A DNA stretch of 64,000 nucleotides from Acetoanaerobium noterae (GCF_900168025.1 NZ_FUYN01000005.1:1-64000), one strand, 5' to 3'; positions 36,007 to 46,170 are shown, numbered from the stretch's first letter. Notes: generated by a model from the sequence alone, not told the origin. Program-made: numbers and translations.

Positions 36007-37251
36007 ATGAGTTTAAAGGATAAGTTTTTTTCACACGTTAGCCAAGAAGATTGGAACGATTGGAAATGGCAAGTAAGAAATCGTATTGAAACTGTTGAAG
36101 AACTTAAAAAATATATTCCACTTACTCCAGAAGAAGAGGAAGGGGTAAAAAGATGTCTTGATACATTAAGAATGGCTATTACTCCATACTATCTATCTCT
36201 AATTGATGTAGAAAATCCAAATGACCCTGTAAGAAAGCAAGCTGTACCTCTTTCTTTAGAGCTACATAGAGCAGCTTCTGATCAAGAAGACCCACTTCAT
36301 GAAGATGGAGATTCTCCAGTTCCAGGACTTACACATAGATATCCTGACAGAGTTCTTCTTTTAATGACTGATCAATGTTCAATGTACTGCAGACACTGTA
36401 CTAGAAGAAGATTCGCTGGTCAAACAGATTCTGCTGTTGATACTAAGCAAATAGATGCTGCGATTGAATATATCAAAAATACTCCACAAGTAAGAGATGT
36501 TCTACTTTCAGGAGGAGATGCTCTATTAATCTCAGATGAAAAGCTTGAGTACACAATCAAAAGACTTCGCGAAATACCACACGTTGAGGTTATTCGTATA
36601 GGCTCAAGAGTACCAGTTGTAATGCCACAAAGAATTACACCAGAACTAGTGTCTATGCTTAAAAAGTATCATCCAGTATGGTTAAATACACACTTCAACC
36701 ATCCTAATGAAATTACTGAAGAGTCTAAAAGAGCATGTGAGTTACTTGCTGATGCAGGTATTCCTCTTGGGAATCAAAGTGTGCTTCTTGCAGGTGTAAA
36801 TGATTGCATGCACGTTATGAAAAAACTAGTAAATGATTTAGTTAAAATAAGAGTAAGACCTTACTATATTTATCAATGTGACCTTTCAGTTGGAATTGAG
36901 CACTTTAGAACTCCAGTTGCAAAGGGAATAGAAATAATTGAAGGCTTAAGAGGACATACTTCAGGATACTGCGTTCCTACATTTGTTGTGGATGCACCTG
37001 GTGGAGGAGGAAAAACTCCAGTTATGCCAAACTATGTTATTTCACAAAATCACAATAAAGTTATTTTACGTAACTTTGAAGGTGTAATTACAACTTACGA
37101 TGAGCCTGATCATTATACTTTCCACTGTGACTGCGATGTATGTACAGGAAAAACAAATGTTCATAAGGTTGGAGTAGCTGGACTTCTTAATGGAGAGACA
37201 GCAACACTTGAACCAGAGGGTTTGGAAAGAAAACAAAGAGGACATCACTAA
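36007..37251 (+). CDS. kamA: L-lysine 2,3-aminomutase
   Basis: A 414-aa radical SAM, PLP-dependent enzyme that turns L-lysine into L-beta-lysine, the first step of the pathway. The [4Fe-4S]-SAM motif is Cys124-x3-Cys128-x2-Cys131 (CSMYCRHC). The PLP lysine is Lys336 in APGGGGKTPVMPNY. The C-terminal cysteines (HCDCDVCTG) match the zinc site of the clostridial enzyme. AAGGAGG precedes the start. Only three bases separate it from kamB. Confidence 0.97.
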   Translation: MSLKDKFFSHVSQEDWNDWKWQVRNRIETVEELKKYIPLTPEEEEGVKRCLDTLRMAITPYYLSLIDVENPNDPVRKQAVPLSLELHRAASDQEDPLHEDGDSPVPGLTHRYPDRVLLLMTDQCSMYCRHCTRRRFAGQTDSAVDTKQIDAAIEYIKNTPQVRDVLLSGGDALLISDEKLEYTIKRLREIPHVEVIRIGSRVPVVMPQRITPELVSMLKKYHPVWLNTHFNHPNEITEESKRACELLADAGIPLGNQSVLLAGVNDCMHVMKKLVNDLVKIRVRPYYIYQCDLSVGIEHFRTPVAKGIEIIEGLRGHTSGYCVPTFVVDAPGGGGKTPVMPNYVISQNHNKVILRNFEGVITTYDEPDHYTFHCDCDVCTGKTNVHKVGVAGLLNGETATLEPEGLERKQRGHH

Positions 37252-37254
37252 AAA

Positions 37255-38277
37255 ATGTCAAAAGTAATAAGTAACTCTCGCTCAACAGCAATAATTGGAA
37301 TGGATAAAAACGTGGGCAAGACTACTGTATTAAATTATATTCTTAGTAAGACTAAGGGCAGTGATGTCCTTGGTCTTACTTCTATTGGAAGAGATGGAGA
37401 ATCTGTAGATAGAGTTACTCACACGCCTAAGCCTAAGATATATGTAAAAAAGGACACTATACTTGCGACAGCTAAGATATGTATGTTTCAGTCTGATATT
37501 ACTAAAGAAATTCTTGAATCTACAGGTATAAATACTCCAATGGGAAATATTGTTTTTATTCGTTCTAAAAGTGATGGATATATAGATTTAGCAGGACCAT
37601 CTACTACTTCACAAATGAAAGAAATCGTAAGTAAGCTAAAAGAATACAAAGCAGATCAAATTTATGTCGATGGAGCTATTTCTAGAATGACTCAATGTTC
37701 ACCTGCAATAGTTGATTCTGCTGTACTTTGTACTGGAGCTGTACTTGGAAATAATATTAAAACTGTAGTGGAAAAAACTGCTCATGTTGTAAAAATGCTC
37801 AGCTTACCAAGACATGAATTAAGTGATGATTTAGGAAAATTAGAATTATTACCAAGTCACAGGGCAGTAATTATAGCTAATGACCAGTCCAAAGTATTCC
37901 TTGAAGCGCAGACATCTACTGAGGTTGCTGAAAAAATAGATAGCTTTCTTGATGATAAAGTTGAAACAATATATATTAAAGGAGTACTATCTGAAGATCT
38001 TTCTAAAAAGCTACTTTCAAAAAAACATAAAAATAAGGCCATAGACGTTGTTGTAGAGGATGGTACTAAAATTTTTATAGGAGTAGATGTTTATAATCAG
38101 ATGAAGAGGCACTCAATCAATATATATGTTCAGTACCATATAAATTTAAAAGAATTATATTATAATCCCACATCTCCTACTGGAGCTAGTTTGGATGATG
38201 AAGATTTAAGAAAAGCATTGCAAGAAAGTACGGGACTTAATGCAATTAATGTATTTGGGAGAGATAGTTATGTATAA
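37255..38277 (+). CDS. kamB: KamB, P-loop protein of the lysine fermentation operon
   Basis: A 340-aa soluble protein with a Walker A motif at the N-terminus (GMDKNVGKTTVLNYIL). No catalytic family is recognised beyond a P-loop NTPase-like start. It is conserved between kamA and kamC in lysine fermenters. Because the 5,6-aminomutase is a B12 enzyme prone to inactivation, KamB with the MutS-like KamC may be an ATP-driven reactivation or assembly factor; that is inference from position. It overlaps kamC by eight bases. Confidence 0.8.
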   Translation: MSKVISNSRSTAIIGMDKNVGKTTVLNYILSKTKGSDVLGLTSIGRDGESVDRVTHTPKPKIYVKKDTILATAKICMFQSDITKEILESTGINTPMGNIVFIRSKSDGYIDLAGPSTTSQMKEIVSKLKEYKADQIYVDGAISRMTQCSPAIVDSAVLCTGAVLGNNIKTVVEKTAHVVKMLSLPRHELSDDLGKLELLPSHRAVIIANDQSKVFLEAQTSTEVAEKIDSFLDDKVETIYIKGVLSEDLSKKLLSKKHKNKAIDVVVEDGTKIFIGVDVYNQMKRHSINIYVQYHINLKELYYNPTSPTGASLDDEDLRKALQESTGLNAINVFGRDSYV

Positions 38278-39730
38278 GCTGAAAAAAGAAGAAATAAGAG
38301 ATATAGGCTTGAATTTTGTCTTTTCTCAAATGAAAATACTAACTCCTATGGGTAGAAATAGAATTAAAAATCTTGAAATATTTGGAAAAGATAACAAGGA
38401 AAAACTATTAGTTGAATTTAGTAATATATCGTATTGTTTAGATAATATAATAAATCGTAAAGAAGTTTACACACAGTTTGCTTCAATTTTAAGCAAAATT
38501 AAAGATATTTCTGGAACTATAACCAATTTAAAAAAACAACGAACTTTAGACATTGTTGAACTTTATGAAGTTAAATTATTTTCTTACTATGTAAATTCTT
38601 TAATTAAAGCCGTCCATACCAATAATATTTCAATTCAAAATTTTGAACTTGAAAGCCTTAATGATGTATATGCTCTTTTAGATCCTGAAGGTATGAAATT
38701 GCCAACATTTATGATTTATGACGATTATTGTGAAAATTTAAGTAAAATTAGAAAAGATAAAAAAAGACTTGAGCAGGAAATCAGAAATGAAACAAATAGT
38801 GACTTAATTGAAAAAACCTTATCTAAACGACGAGATTTAGTTTATCAAGAAGAGATACGAGAGCAAGAAATAAGAAAAGAGCTTACAAAGAAGCTAGGAC
38901 ACTTTGCTTATATTATAGAAAAAAATATTAATTTAGTTACCTATTTAGATTTGCTTATCGCAAAAGCAAAGCTTGCTAAGGATTATAAGTGTAACTGTCC
39001 TAAAATAACGGATACATATGAAATTCATTTGGATAATATGAATAATCCGTATTTTAATAGTATTTTAAAGGAAAAAGGAAGTAGCTATGTTCCTGTTGGT
39101 TTAAAGCTTCAAGAAGGAGCGACTGTGATAACTGGAGCAAACATGGGAGGTAAGTCTTTAACACTTAAAACCTTGCTTCTAAATGTTACTTTAGCTCAAC
39201 TAGGTTTTTTTGTTTTTGCGGATTATGTAAGTCTTCCGGTACTTGACTATATTTATATGATAATGGATGATTTGCAGTCTGTTAATAGAGGCTTAAGTAG
39301 TTTTGGTGCTGAAATTAAAGCTTTAGATGAAGCTATAGATTTGTCCCTTAGCGGGAGAGGTCTTATTGTCATGGATGAGCTTGCAAGAGGAACAAATCCA
39401 CAAGAAGGAAAAGCTATTGTCAATGCAGTAGTGAGATTTTTAAATGATAAAGATACATTTTCCGTGATTAGTACTCACTATGACAGTATTGATTTAAAAG
39501 ATGTGGTTCAGTATAGAGTACGAGGATTAAAAAATATAGATTTTGATAAGTTATCAGTTAGTAGCATTAGTGAATCATCAAGTAATCATGAGCTACTTCA
39601 GCAACTTATGGATTATACTCTAGAAAAATGTGAAGATGAAGCAGTTCCCAAAGATGCTTTAAACATCTGTAAATTTTTGGGTCTTAATCAGGAACTTTAT
39701 TCTATTATAAAAAAGTATTATGAGGAGTGA
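38270..39730 (+). CDS. kamC: KamC, MutS-like ATPase
   Basis: A 486-aa protein related to the MutS core and ATPase domains without the mismatch-recognition domain. The ABC-type ATPase is clear: GANMGGKSLTLKTLL (Walker A), then RGLIVMDELARGTNPQEGKA (Walker B and Q/signature region) and STHYDSIDL. ATG 38270 inside the end of kamB follows GGGAGAG. The context argues for a role with the lysine 5,6-aminomutase encoded just downstream rather than in DNA repair. MutS-like genes also accompany ornithine 4,5-aminomutase in related bacteria. Confidence 0.85.
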   Translation: MYKLKKEEIRDIGLNFVFSQMKILTPMGRNRIKNLEIFGKDNKEKLLVEFSNISYCLDNIINRKEVYTQFASILSKIKDISGTITNLKKQRTLDIVELYEVKLFSYYVNSLIKAVHTNNISIQNFELESLNDVYALLDPEGMKLPTFMIYDDYCENLSKIRKDKKRLEQEIRNETNSDLIEKTLSKRRDLVYQEEIREQEIRKELTKKLGHFAYIIEKNINLVTYLDLLIAKAKLAKDYKCNCPKITDTYEIHLDNMNNPYFNSILKEKGSSYVPVGLKLQEGATVITGANMGGKSLTLKTLLLNVTLAQLGFFVFADYVSLPVLDYIYMIMDDLQSVNRGLSSFGAEIKALDEAIDLSLSGRGLIVMDELARGTNPQEGKAIVNAVVRFLNDKDTFSVISTHYDSIDLKDVVQYRVRGLKNIDFDKLSVSSISESSSNHELLQQLMDYTLEKCEDEAVPKDALNICKFLGLNQELYSIIKKYYEE

Positions 39731-39735
39731 TATCT

Positions 39736-41286
39736 GTGGAAAGTAAATTAAATTTGGATTTTAATCTTGTAGAAAAAGCAAGAGCAAAGGCAAAAGCAAT
39801 TGCAATTGATACACAGGAGTTTATTGAAAAACATACTACAGTTACAGTTGAACGAGCAGTTTGCCGTTTGCTTGGAATAGATGGAGTGGATACTGATGAG
39901 GTACCACTTCCTAATATAGTAGTAGATCATATAAAAGAAAACAATGGATTAAATCTTGGGGCAGCAATGTATATAGCAAATGCTGTACTAAATACTGGAA
40001 AGACACCTCAAGAAATAGCACAAGCAATATCAGCTGGAGAACTTGATTTAACAAAACTTCCAATGAAGGATTTATTTGAAGTTAAAACTAAAGCTCTTTC
40101 TATGGCAAAAGAAACTGTTGAGAAAATAAAAAATAACAGAAGTATAAGAGAATCACGTTTTGAAGAATATGGAGATAAATCAGGACCATTATTATATGTA
40201 ATTGTTGCAACTGGTAATATATATGAAGATATAACTCAAGCTGTTGCTGCTGCAAAGCAAGGAGCTGATGTTATAGCAGTTATAAGAACTACTGGACAAT
40301 CTCTGCTTGATTATGTTCCTTATGGAGCAACAACAGAAGGCTTTGGCGGGACTTATGCAACTCAAGAAAACTTTAGACTAATGAGAGAGGCTCTTGATAA
40401 GGTTGGAGCTGAGGTTGGAAAATACATTAGACTTTGTAATTACTGTTCTGGTTTATGTATGCCTGAAATTGCTGCTATGGGAGCAATTGAAAGACTAGAC
40501 GTAATGCTTAATGATGCATTATATGGCATATTATTTAGAGATATTAATATGCAAAGAACTATGATAGACCAAAATTTCTCAAGAATTATAAACGGATTTG
40601 CAGGAGTAATAATCAATACGGGAGAAGATAACTACTTAACAACAGCAGATGCTTTTGAAGAAGCTCATACAGTACTAGCTTCTCAGTTTATTAATGAGCA
40701 ATTTGCTTTACTAGCTGGGCTTCCAGAAGAACAAATGGGACTTGGGCATGCTTTTGAAATGGATCCTGAACTAAAAAATGGATTCCTTTACGAATTATCT
40801 CAAGCTCAAATGGCAAGAGAAATTTTCCCAAAAGCTCCTTTAAAATATATGCCTCCTACAAAATTTATGACAGGAAATATATTTAAAGGACATATTCAAG
40901 ATGCCTTATTTAATATGGTAACAATAATGACTAACCAGAGAATTCATCTTCTTGGAATGCTTACAGAGGCTCTTCATACACCATTTATGTCAGATAGAGC
41001 TCTTTCAATTGAAAATGCTCAATATATATTCAATAATATGGAATCTATATCTGAAGAAATTCAGTTTAAAGAAGATGGATTAATACAAAAAAGAGCTGGA
41101 TTTGTTTTAGAAAAAGCAAATGAACTGCTAGAGGAAATAGAGCAACTTGGCTTGTTTGATACATTAGAAAAAGGTATTTTTGGTGGAGTTAAGAGACCTA
41201 AAGACGGTGGAAAAGGTTTAAATGGGGTAGTTAGCAAGGATGAGAATTATTACAACCCATTTGTAGAATTGATGCTTAATAAGTAA
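39736..41286 (+). CDS. kamD: Lysine 5,6-aminomutase alpha subunit
   Basis: A 516-aa subunit carrying the PLP-binding TIM barrel of the adenosylcobalamin-dependent enzyme that moves the terminal amino group of beta-lysine (or D-lysine). Sequence landmarks are ESKLNLDFNLVEKARAKAKA at the start, GATTEGFGGTYATQENFRLM and RLCNYCSGLCMPEIAAMGA. GTG 39736 is preferred because GAGGAG lies eight bases upstream; another GTG at 39727 overlaps that site. Length and sequence match, from memory, the crystallised A. sticklandii protein. Confidence 0.96.
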   Translation: MESKLNLDFNLVEKARAKAKAIAIDTQEFIEKHTTVTVERAVCRLLGIDGVDTDEVPLPNIVVDHIKENNGLNLGAAMYIANAVLNTGKTPQEIAQAISAGELDLTKLPMKDLFEVKTKALSMAKETVEKIKNNRSIRESRFEEYGDKSGPLLYVIVATGNIYEDITQAVAAAKQGADVIAVIRTTGQSLLDYVPYGATTEGFGGTYATQENFRLMREALDKVGAEVGKYIRLCNYCSGLCMPEIAAMGAIERLDVMLNDALYGILFRDINMQRTMIDQNFSRIINGFAGVIINTGEDNYLTTADAFEEAHTVLASQFINEQFALLAGLPEEQMGLGHAFEMDPELKNGFLYELSQAQMAREIFPKAPLKYMPPTKFMTGNIFKGHIQDALFNMVTIMTNQRIHLLGMLTEALHTPFMSDRALSIENAQYIFNNMESISEEIQFKEDGLIQKRAGFVLEKANELLEEIEQLGLFDTLEKGIFGGVKRPKDGGKGLNGVVSKDENYYNPFVELMLNK

Positions 41287-41310
41287 TTCATTGTATGGGA
41301 GGAAATTGAA

Positions 41311-42099
41311 ATGAGCTCAGGTTTATATTCTATGGAAAAAAAGGAATTCGATAAGGTTTTGGATTTAGAAAGAGTTAAGCCTTATGGAGATACTATGAAT
41401 GATGGAAAGGTGCAGATTAGCTTTACTTTACCATTAAAAAATAATGAACGTTCGGCAGAAGCGGCAAAGCAAGTTGCATTAAAGATGGGACTTGAGGAGC
41501 CAAGCGTAGTAATGCAACAGTCTTTAGATGAGGAGTTCACTTTCTTTGTGGTTTATGGAAATTTTGTTCAGTCTGTAAATTACAATGAAATCCATGTTGA
41601 AGCTGTAAACTCTGAAATACTATCTATGGAAGAAACAGATGAATATATAAAAGAAAACATAGGAAGAAAAATTGTTGTTGTAGGTGCAAGTACAGGAACA
41701 GATGCGCATACAGTAGGAATAGATGCGATAATGAATATGAAGGGCTACGCAGGACATTACGGGCTTGAAAGATATGAAATGATAGATGCATATAATCTAG
41801 GAAGCCAAGTTGCCAATGAAGACTTCATAAAGAAAGCAGTTGAACTTGAAGCCGATGTACTTTTGGTTTCACAAACAGTAACTCAAAAGAATGTACATAT
41901 TCAAAATATGACACATTTAATTGAACTATTAGAAGCAGAAGGACTTAGAGACAGATTTGTACTTCTTTGCGGAGGGCCTAGAATAAATAATGAAATAGCA
42001 AAGGAATTGGGTTATGATGCAGGTTTTGGACCTGGAAGATTTGCTGATGATGTAGCTACTTTTGCAGTAAAGACCTTAAATGATAGAATTAATAGCTAA
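41311..42099 (+). CDS. kamE: Lysine 5,6-aminomutase beta subunit
   Basis: A 262-aa cobalamin-binding subunit. The base-off/His-on B12 motif DxHxxG is DAHTVG with His133, and Lys144 in NMKGYAGHYG is the residue known to form the PLP aldimine from the B12 subunit in this enzyme. A Rossmann-like B12 domain follows (ADVLLVSQTVTQKN, LLCGGPRINNEIA). GGGAGG precedes the start. Last gene of the operon, before a terminator. Confidence 0.97.
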   Translation: MSSGLYSMEKKEFDKVLDLERVKPYGDTMNDGKVQISFTLPLKNNERSAEAAKQVALKMGLEEPSVVMQQSLDEEFTFFVVYGNFVQSVNYNEIHVEAVNSEILSMEETDEYIKENIGRKIVVVGASTGTDAHTVGIDAIMNMKGYAGHYGLERYEMIDAYNLGSQVANEDFIKKAVELEADVLLVSQTVTQKNVHIQNMTHLIELLEAEGLRDRFVLLCGGPRINNEIAKELGYDAGFGPGRFADDVATFAVKTLNDRINS

Positions 42100-42112
42100 C
42101 TCTTTAATATTA

Positions 42113-42143
42113 AGCCGATATATCTTTGGGTATATCGGTTTTT
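42113..42143 (+). terminator. Terminator of the lysine operon
   Basis: CCGATATA (42115-42122) pairs with TATATCGG (42131-42138), followed by TTTTT. It separates the kam operon from the next transcript. Confidence 0.85.
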
Positions 42144-42168
42144 ACTATCTTACTAGATATTTAGTCTA

Positions 42169-42198
42169 TAGACAGTTTTTATAAAGTTAAGGTATAAT
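42169..42198 (+). promoter_or_regulatory. Promoter upstream of the radical SAM gene
   Basis: TAGACA (42169-42174), an 18-base spacer and TATAAT (42193-42198), about 45 bases before the start codon at 42244. Confidence 0.65.
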
Positions 42199-42243
42199 GA
42201 AAAGCTGTAGTTAAATTATATTTCTTGAATTTAGGAGGGAAAA

Positions 42244-44085
42244 ATGTCTATAAATTATAGAAGATTATTTGATAAGGTTGAAAAACCAGGAAGATATATA
42301 GGAAAAGAACTAAATAGTGTAATGAAAAACACTGATGATATAGATGTAAGGTATGTTTTTGCATTTCCGGATTTATATGAAATAGGGATGAGCCATTTAG
42401 GAATGCATATTCTTTATGGTGTATTAAATAACATAGATGGAGTTTGGTGTGAACGTGTATTTTCAGTAGCTACTGATATGGAAGAAAGGCTTAGAGCTAA
42501 TAATTTACCTTTGTTTTCTTTAGAGTCAAGAACTCCACTTCATGAATTTGATTTCATAGGATTTACTCTTCAGTATGAGCTTTCGTATACAAATATACTA
42601 AATATTATGCAGCTAGGCAAAATTCCTCTTCGCTCTTCTGACAGAGACGAAAACCATCCAATCGTTATGATGGGGGGGCCATGCGCATATAATCCAGAAC
42701 CTCTTGCTGATTTTGCTGACATGATTCTTCTTGGTGAAGGCGAAGAAATAATGCAAGAAATTATGGAGCTTTATAAAAAACATAAGAAGGCAAATTACTC
42801 TAAAAAAGAATTTCTTTTGGAAGCAGCTAAAAGTATAGAAGGGGTATATGTACCAGCATTTTATACTGTTTCATATAATGATGATAATACTATTAAAACT
42901 GTAAGCCCTTTACATGATGACATTCCGTCAAAAATAAAAAAGCGTATCATTAAGGATATGGACAGTGCATTTTATCCTGAAAATTTATTAGTACCAAATA
43001 TTGAGATTGTACATGGAAGAATAATGCTTGAAATATTCAGAGGGTGTACAAGGGGATGTAGATTCTGTCAAGCAGGTATGATTTATAGACCTATTAGAGA
43101 GAAAAGTATAGAAAAGCTACTTGAACTTGCTGACAAAATATTTAAAGCTACAGGATATGAAGAAATGTCTTTATCATCACTTAGCAGTAGTGATTATTCT
43201 AAGTTAGGAGAACTTCTAGATGAATTGAATGAGAAGCATTCTTCAAATATGACTAGTATTTCATTGCCTTCACTAAGACTAGATAATTTTTCTGTGGAGA
43301 TGGCTGAAAAGGTCCAAAAAGTAAAGAAATCTGGACTAACATTTGCACCTGAAGCTGGAACACAAAGGCTTAGGGATGTAATTAATAAAGGTGTAACCAA
43401 TGAAGATTTGATGGAAACAGCTCATAAAGCATTTTCGAACGGGTGGAATAGGATAAAACTGTATTATATGATTGGACTTCCTACTGAAACCTATGAAGAT
43501 TTAGATGGAATAATTAAAATGGGCTACGATACGCTTAATGTGCATAAAACTATAAATAATGGGAAAATTCATCCTAGAACTGCCATTACTATGAGCTCGG
43601 CTTGTTTTGTACCTAAACCTTTTACACCGTTTCAATGGATGGCTCAAGATGATATAGAAACGTTAAGAGATAAGCAAAGATATCTTAAAGATAAGTTTAG
43701 AACTTCAAAAAACATAAGCTTTAACTATCACGCACCATTAACTAGTAGCCTAGAAGGGGTGTTTGCAAGAGGAGATAGAAGACTTGGAGCTGTAATTGAA
43801 GCGGCATTTAATAAGGGCTGTAAATTTGACGGATGGGATGAATTTTTCAGCTATAATAAATGGACAGAAGCATTTGATGAATGTAATATAGACATGAATT
43901 TCTACTCTACAAGAAAAAGAGAATACGACGAAATATTGCCTTGGGATCACATCGATTGTGGTGTTTCAAAAGAGTTTCTAATAAGAGAAAATGAAAAGGC
44001 TTTAAAAGCTGAAACTAGCCATGACTGCAGAAATGGTTGTTTAGCATGTAATATTAATGTTGATATTGCAAGGGGGTTATGCTAA
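42244..44085 (+). CDS. TIGR03960-type radical SAM protein
   Basis: A 613-aa enzyme of unknown reaction. The N-terminal third resembles a B12-binding-like fold (YVFAFPDLYEIGMSHLGMHI, VMMGGPCAYNPEPLADF, LGEGEEIM). The radical SAM core has CTRGCRFC as the cluster motif and FAPEAGTQRLRDVINKG. The C-terminus ends with a cysteine-rich segment (CRNGCLACNIN). It is regularly paired with the DUF2344 protein and RNase E/G before the rplU operon, as here, which suggests an RNA or ribosome modification role (inference). It overlaps the next gene by one base. Confidence 0.9.
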   Translation: MSINYRRLFDKVEKPGRYIGKELNSVMKNTDDIDVRYVFAFPDLYEIGMSHLGMHILYGVLNNIDGVWCERVFSVATDMEERLRANNLPLFSLESRTPLHEFDFIGFTLQYELSYTNILNIMQLGKIPLRSSDRDENHPIVMMGGPCAYNPEPLADFADMILLGEGEEIMQEIMELYKKHKKANYSKKEFLLEAAKSIEGVYVPAFYTVSYNDDNTIKTVSPLHDDIPSKIKKRIIKDMDSAFYPENLLVPNIEIVHGRIMLEIFRGCTRGCRFCQAGMIYRPIREKSIEKLLELADKIFKATGYEEMSLSSLSSSDYSKLGELLDELNEKHSSNMTSISLPSLRLDNFSVEMAEKVQKVKKSGLTFAPEAGTQRLRDVINKGVTNEDLMETAHKAFSNGWNRIKLYYMIGLPTETYEDLDGIIKMGYDTLNVHKTINNGKIHPRTAITMSSACFVPKPFTPFQWMAQDDIETLRDKQRYLKDKFRTSKNISFNYHAPLTSSLEGVFARGDRRLGAVIEAAFNKGCKFDGWDEFFSYNKWTEAFDECNIDMNFYSTRKREYDEILPWDHIDCGVSKEFLIRENEKALKAETSHDCRNGCLACNINVDIARGLC

Positions 44086-44774
44086 TGCTAGTAAGAATAA
44101 AATACAGTAAGCTAGGAGATATTAGCTACATATCTCACCTAGATATAATAAAGCTGATGGAAAGAATCGTAAGAAGGACTGGCCTTAAATTATCATATAG
44201 TGAAGGTTTTAATCCTCATCCTAAAACTGCATTTTCTCCAGCGCTGCAGCTAGGAGTTCAAAGTCATTGTGAATATTTAGACATGGAATTTGACGAGGCT
44301 GTAGAAGAAGATTTACTTATTCAAAAATTAAACGAAAAAACAGTTGAAGGAATAAATTTTATTGAAGCTAAAATTTTAACTGATAAAGTAGATTCTTTAG
44401 TGGCATTTATAACTCATAGCAGGTATGAGATCGCAGTAGATGAGGAAGATGAAAACAAAATATTAAAAATTATATCTGCTATAAATAAAATAAACAATAC
44501 AAATGAGATGCTTCTAACTAAAAAGACAAAAAAAGGAAACATAAAAGAATACAATGTAAAAGAATATATTGGAACTATTGATTTTGAAAGAAAATCTGAT
44601 GGTCTTAGTATCTTTGTTGATATTTGCAGTGGCTCAGTTAAAAGCATTAATCCTAAAAAAATTATCGAGCTAGTTGAATCTTTAGAAGATTTAAGTGGAA
44701 TTGAATATGATTTAATTAAGCTTGAAACATACCATATAGATGAAGACACTGGAAAAAAATCTAATATTATGTAG
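44085..44774 (+). CDS. DUF2344 / TIGR03936 protein
   Basis: A 229-aa protein beginning MLVRIKYSKLGDISYISHLD and containing GFNPHPKTAFSPALQLG, the hallmark of the DUF2344 family found fused or adjacent to the preceding radical SAM enzyme. Function unknown. Two starts compete, ATG 44079 and ATG 44085. AAGGGGG (44070-44076) is spaced correctly only for 44085. Confidence 0.88.
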   Translation: MLVRIKYSKLGDISYISHLDIIKLMERIVRRTGLKLSYSEGFNPHPKTAFSPALQLGVQSHCEYLDMEFDEAVEEDLLIQKLNEKTVEGINFIEAKILTDKVDSLVAFITHSRYEIAVDEEDENKILKIISAINKINNTNEMLLTKKTKKGNIKEYNVKEYIGTIDFERKSDGLSIFVDICSGSVKSINPKKIIELVESLEDLSGIEYDLIKLETYHIDEDTGKKSNIM

Positions 44775-44785
44775 AGGATATTTTA

Positions 44786-46159
44786 ATGGATTTTATTATA
44801 GAAAAAGGAAAAGCATTTGATAAGTTAGCATGCATATCAGATGAAAAGCTTATAAGAGTAGATTTTGTATCTTCATCAGACTCCATTACAGAGGGAAATA
44901 TATACAGATCAACTGTAAAAAAAATAAACCAGAATTTAAATTCAGCTATTGTTGATTTAGGTATATGTGAAGGATACTTGCAGGACAATTATTCTCTAGT
45001 GGGTTTGAAAAAAGGAGACGAGCTACTGCTTCAAGTAAAACGACCTGGAATAAAAAATAAAATGCCTAAATTAACGAGAGAGCTAAGCTTGATGGGAAGA
45101 TATTGCGTCATGTTTCCTTATGGAAAGGATATCAATTTTTCAAATAGGATAGAGGATGATAGCTGGAAGCTCGAGCTTAAAGCTTATCTCAAGCAGAGCA
45201 TAGGAACTTCTGTAGGCATAGTGATAAGAACCTTAGCCTATAATGTAAGCGAAAATGAAATCAAAAGTGATATTGATAAGTTATTCGATATTTGGAATGG
45301 AATTGAGAAACAATCCAAGCTAGGATTAAATAATAAACTTATATACACTCAGTATGATCCTATAGAGCAATTCATTTTTAAGTCAAACCCTGAAAGTATT
45401 GATAAATTAATATGTAACGATAAACAGCTTTTAAAGCATATTGAAAATTCGCTAAAATCCAAAATTCAGATAATTACTCCAACTTTTATCGATACGGAGT
45501 TTTTATTTGATTACTTGAAGCTCACCTCTCAGATTAGAAACTTGTTTCAAAAGAAAGTTGAAGTTAATAATAATATATCTCTATTTGTAGAGAGTACGGA
45601 AGCATGCCATATAATAGATGTAAATAGTGGTAATGCTAACTATAAGCTCGGATTTGAGAAAAATGCCCTCGAAATAAATTTGATTGCTGCTGACGAGGCA
45701 GTAAGACAAATACTACTAAGAGATTTATCGGGAATTATTTTAATTGATTTCATGGATATGAAAGAGAACCAAAACAAAATTAAACTAATTAATAAGGTAA
45801 CAGAGCTTTTAAAAAAAGATGGGAAAAAATCATCAGTAACTTCAATAACAGAGCTTGGGATTATGCAGATTATTAGAAAAAGAGATAAAGAAAATATCTA
45901 TGAGAGATATACTAAATCTTGTCCATTATGTGATGGACTCGGAAAGGTTTTAACCGATGAACTATATTTTAACCAGTTGTTTATAGAGCTTAGCAACGCT
46001 ACTAAGCACACAAATCAAAAGCAATTTAAGATTAAGATACCATATATATTAAATGAAACGACAAAACAATATTTAAATGATATAGAAAACGAGCTTAACA
46101 TAACTATTGAGGCTGAATTTATAGACGTAAAAAAATTGACTTTAAAGGCTCACTTTTAG
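44786..46159 (+). CDS. rng: Ribonuclease E/G family protein
   Basis: A 457-aa endoribonuclease for rRNA and mRNA processing. It has an N-terminal S1-like RNA-binding domain (VDLGICEGYLQDN), then the catalytic domain with metal-binding acidic residues in IIDVNSGN and ILIDFMDMKEN. The zinc-link motif is CPLCDGLGKV. It is shorter than E. coli RNase G but has all core motifs. It follows the DUF2344 gene by 11 bases. Confidence 0.93.
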   Translation: MDFIIEKGKAFDKLACISDEKLIRVDFVSSSDSITEGNIYRSTVKKINQNLNSAIVDLGICEGYLQDNYSLVGLKKGDELLLQVKRPGIKNKMPKLTRELSLMGRYCVMFPYGKDINFSNRIEDDSWKLELKAYLKQSIGTSVGIVIRTLAYNVSENEIKSDIDKLFDIWNGIEKQSKLGLNNKLIYTQYDPIEQFIFKSNPESIDKLICNDKQLLKHIENSLKSKIQIITPTFIDTEFLFDYLKLTSQIRNLFQKKVEVNNNISLFVESTEACHIIDVNSGNANYKLGFEKNALEINLIAADEAVRQILLRDLSGIILIDFMDMKENQNKIKLINKVTELLKKDGKKSSVTSITELGIMQIIRKRDKENIYERYTKSCPLCDGLGKVLTDELYFNQLFIELSNATKHTNQKQFKIKIPYILNETTKQYLNDIENELNITIEAEFIDVKKLTLKAHF

Positions 46160-46170
46160 GTTAATTTTCG

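Noticed and set aside
38270-39730. KamC as a DNA mismatch-repair MutS
   Set aside because: No mismatch-recognition domain, about half the length, and embedded in the lysine operon next to KamDE.
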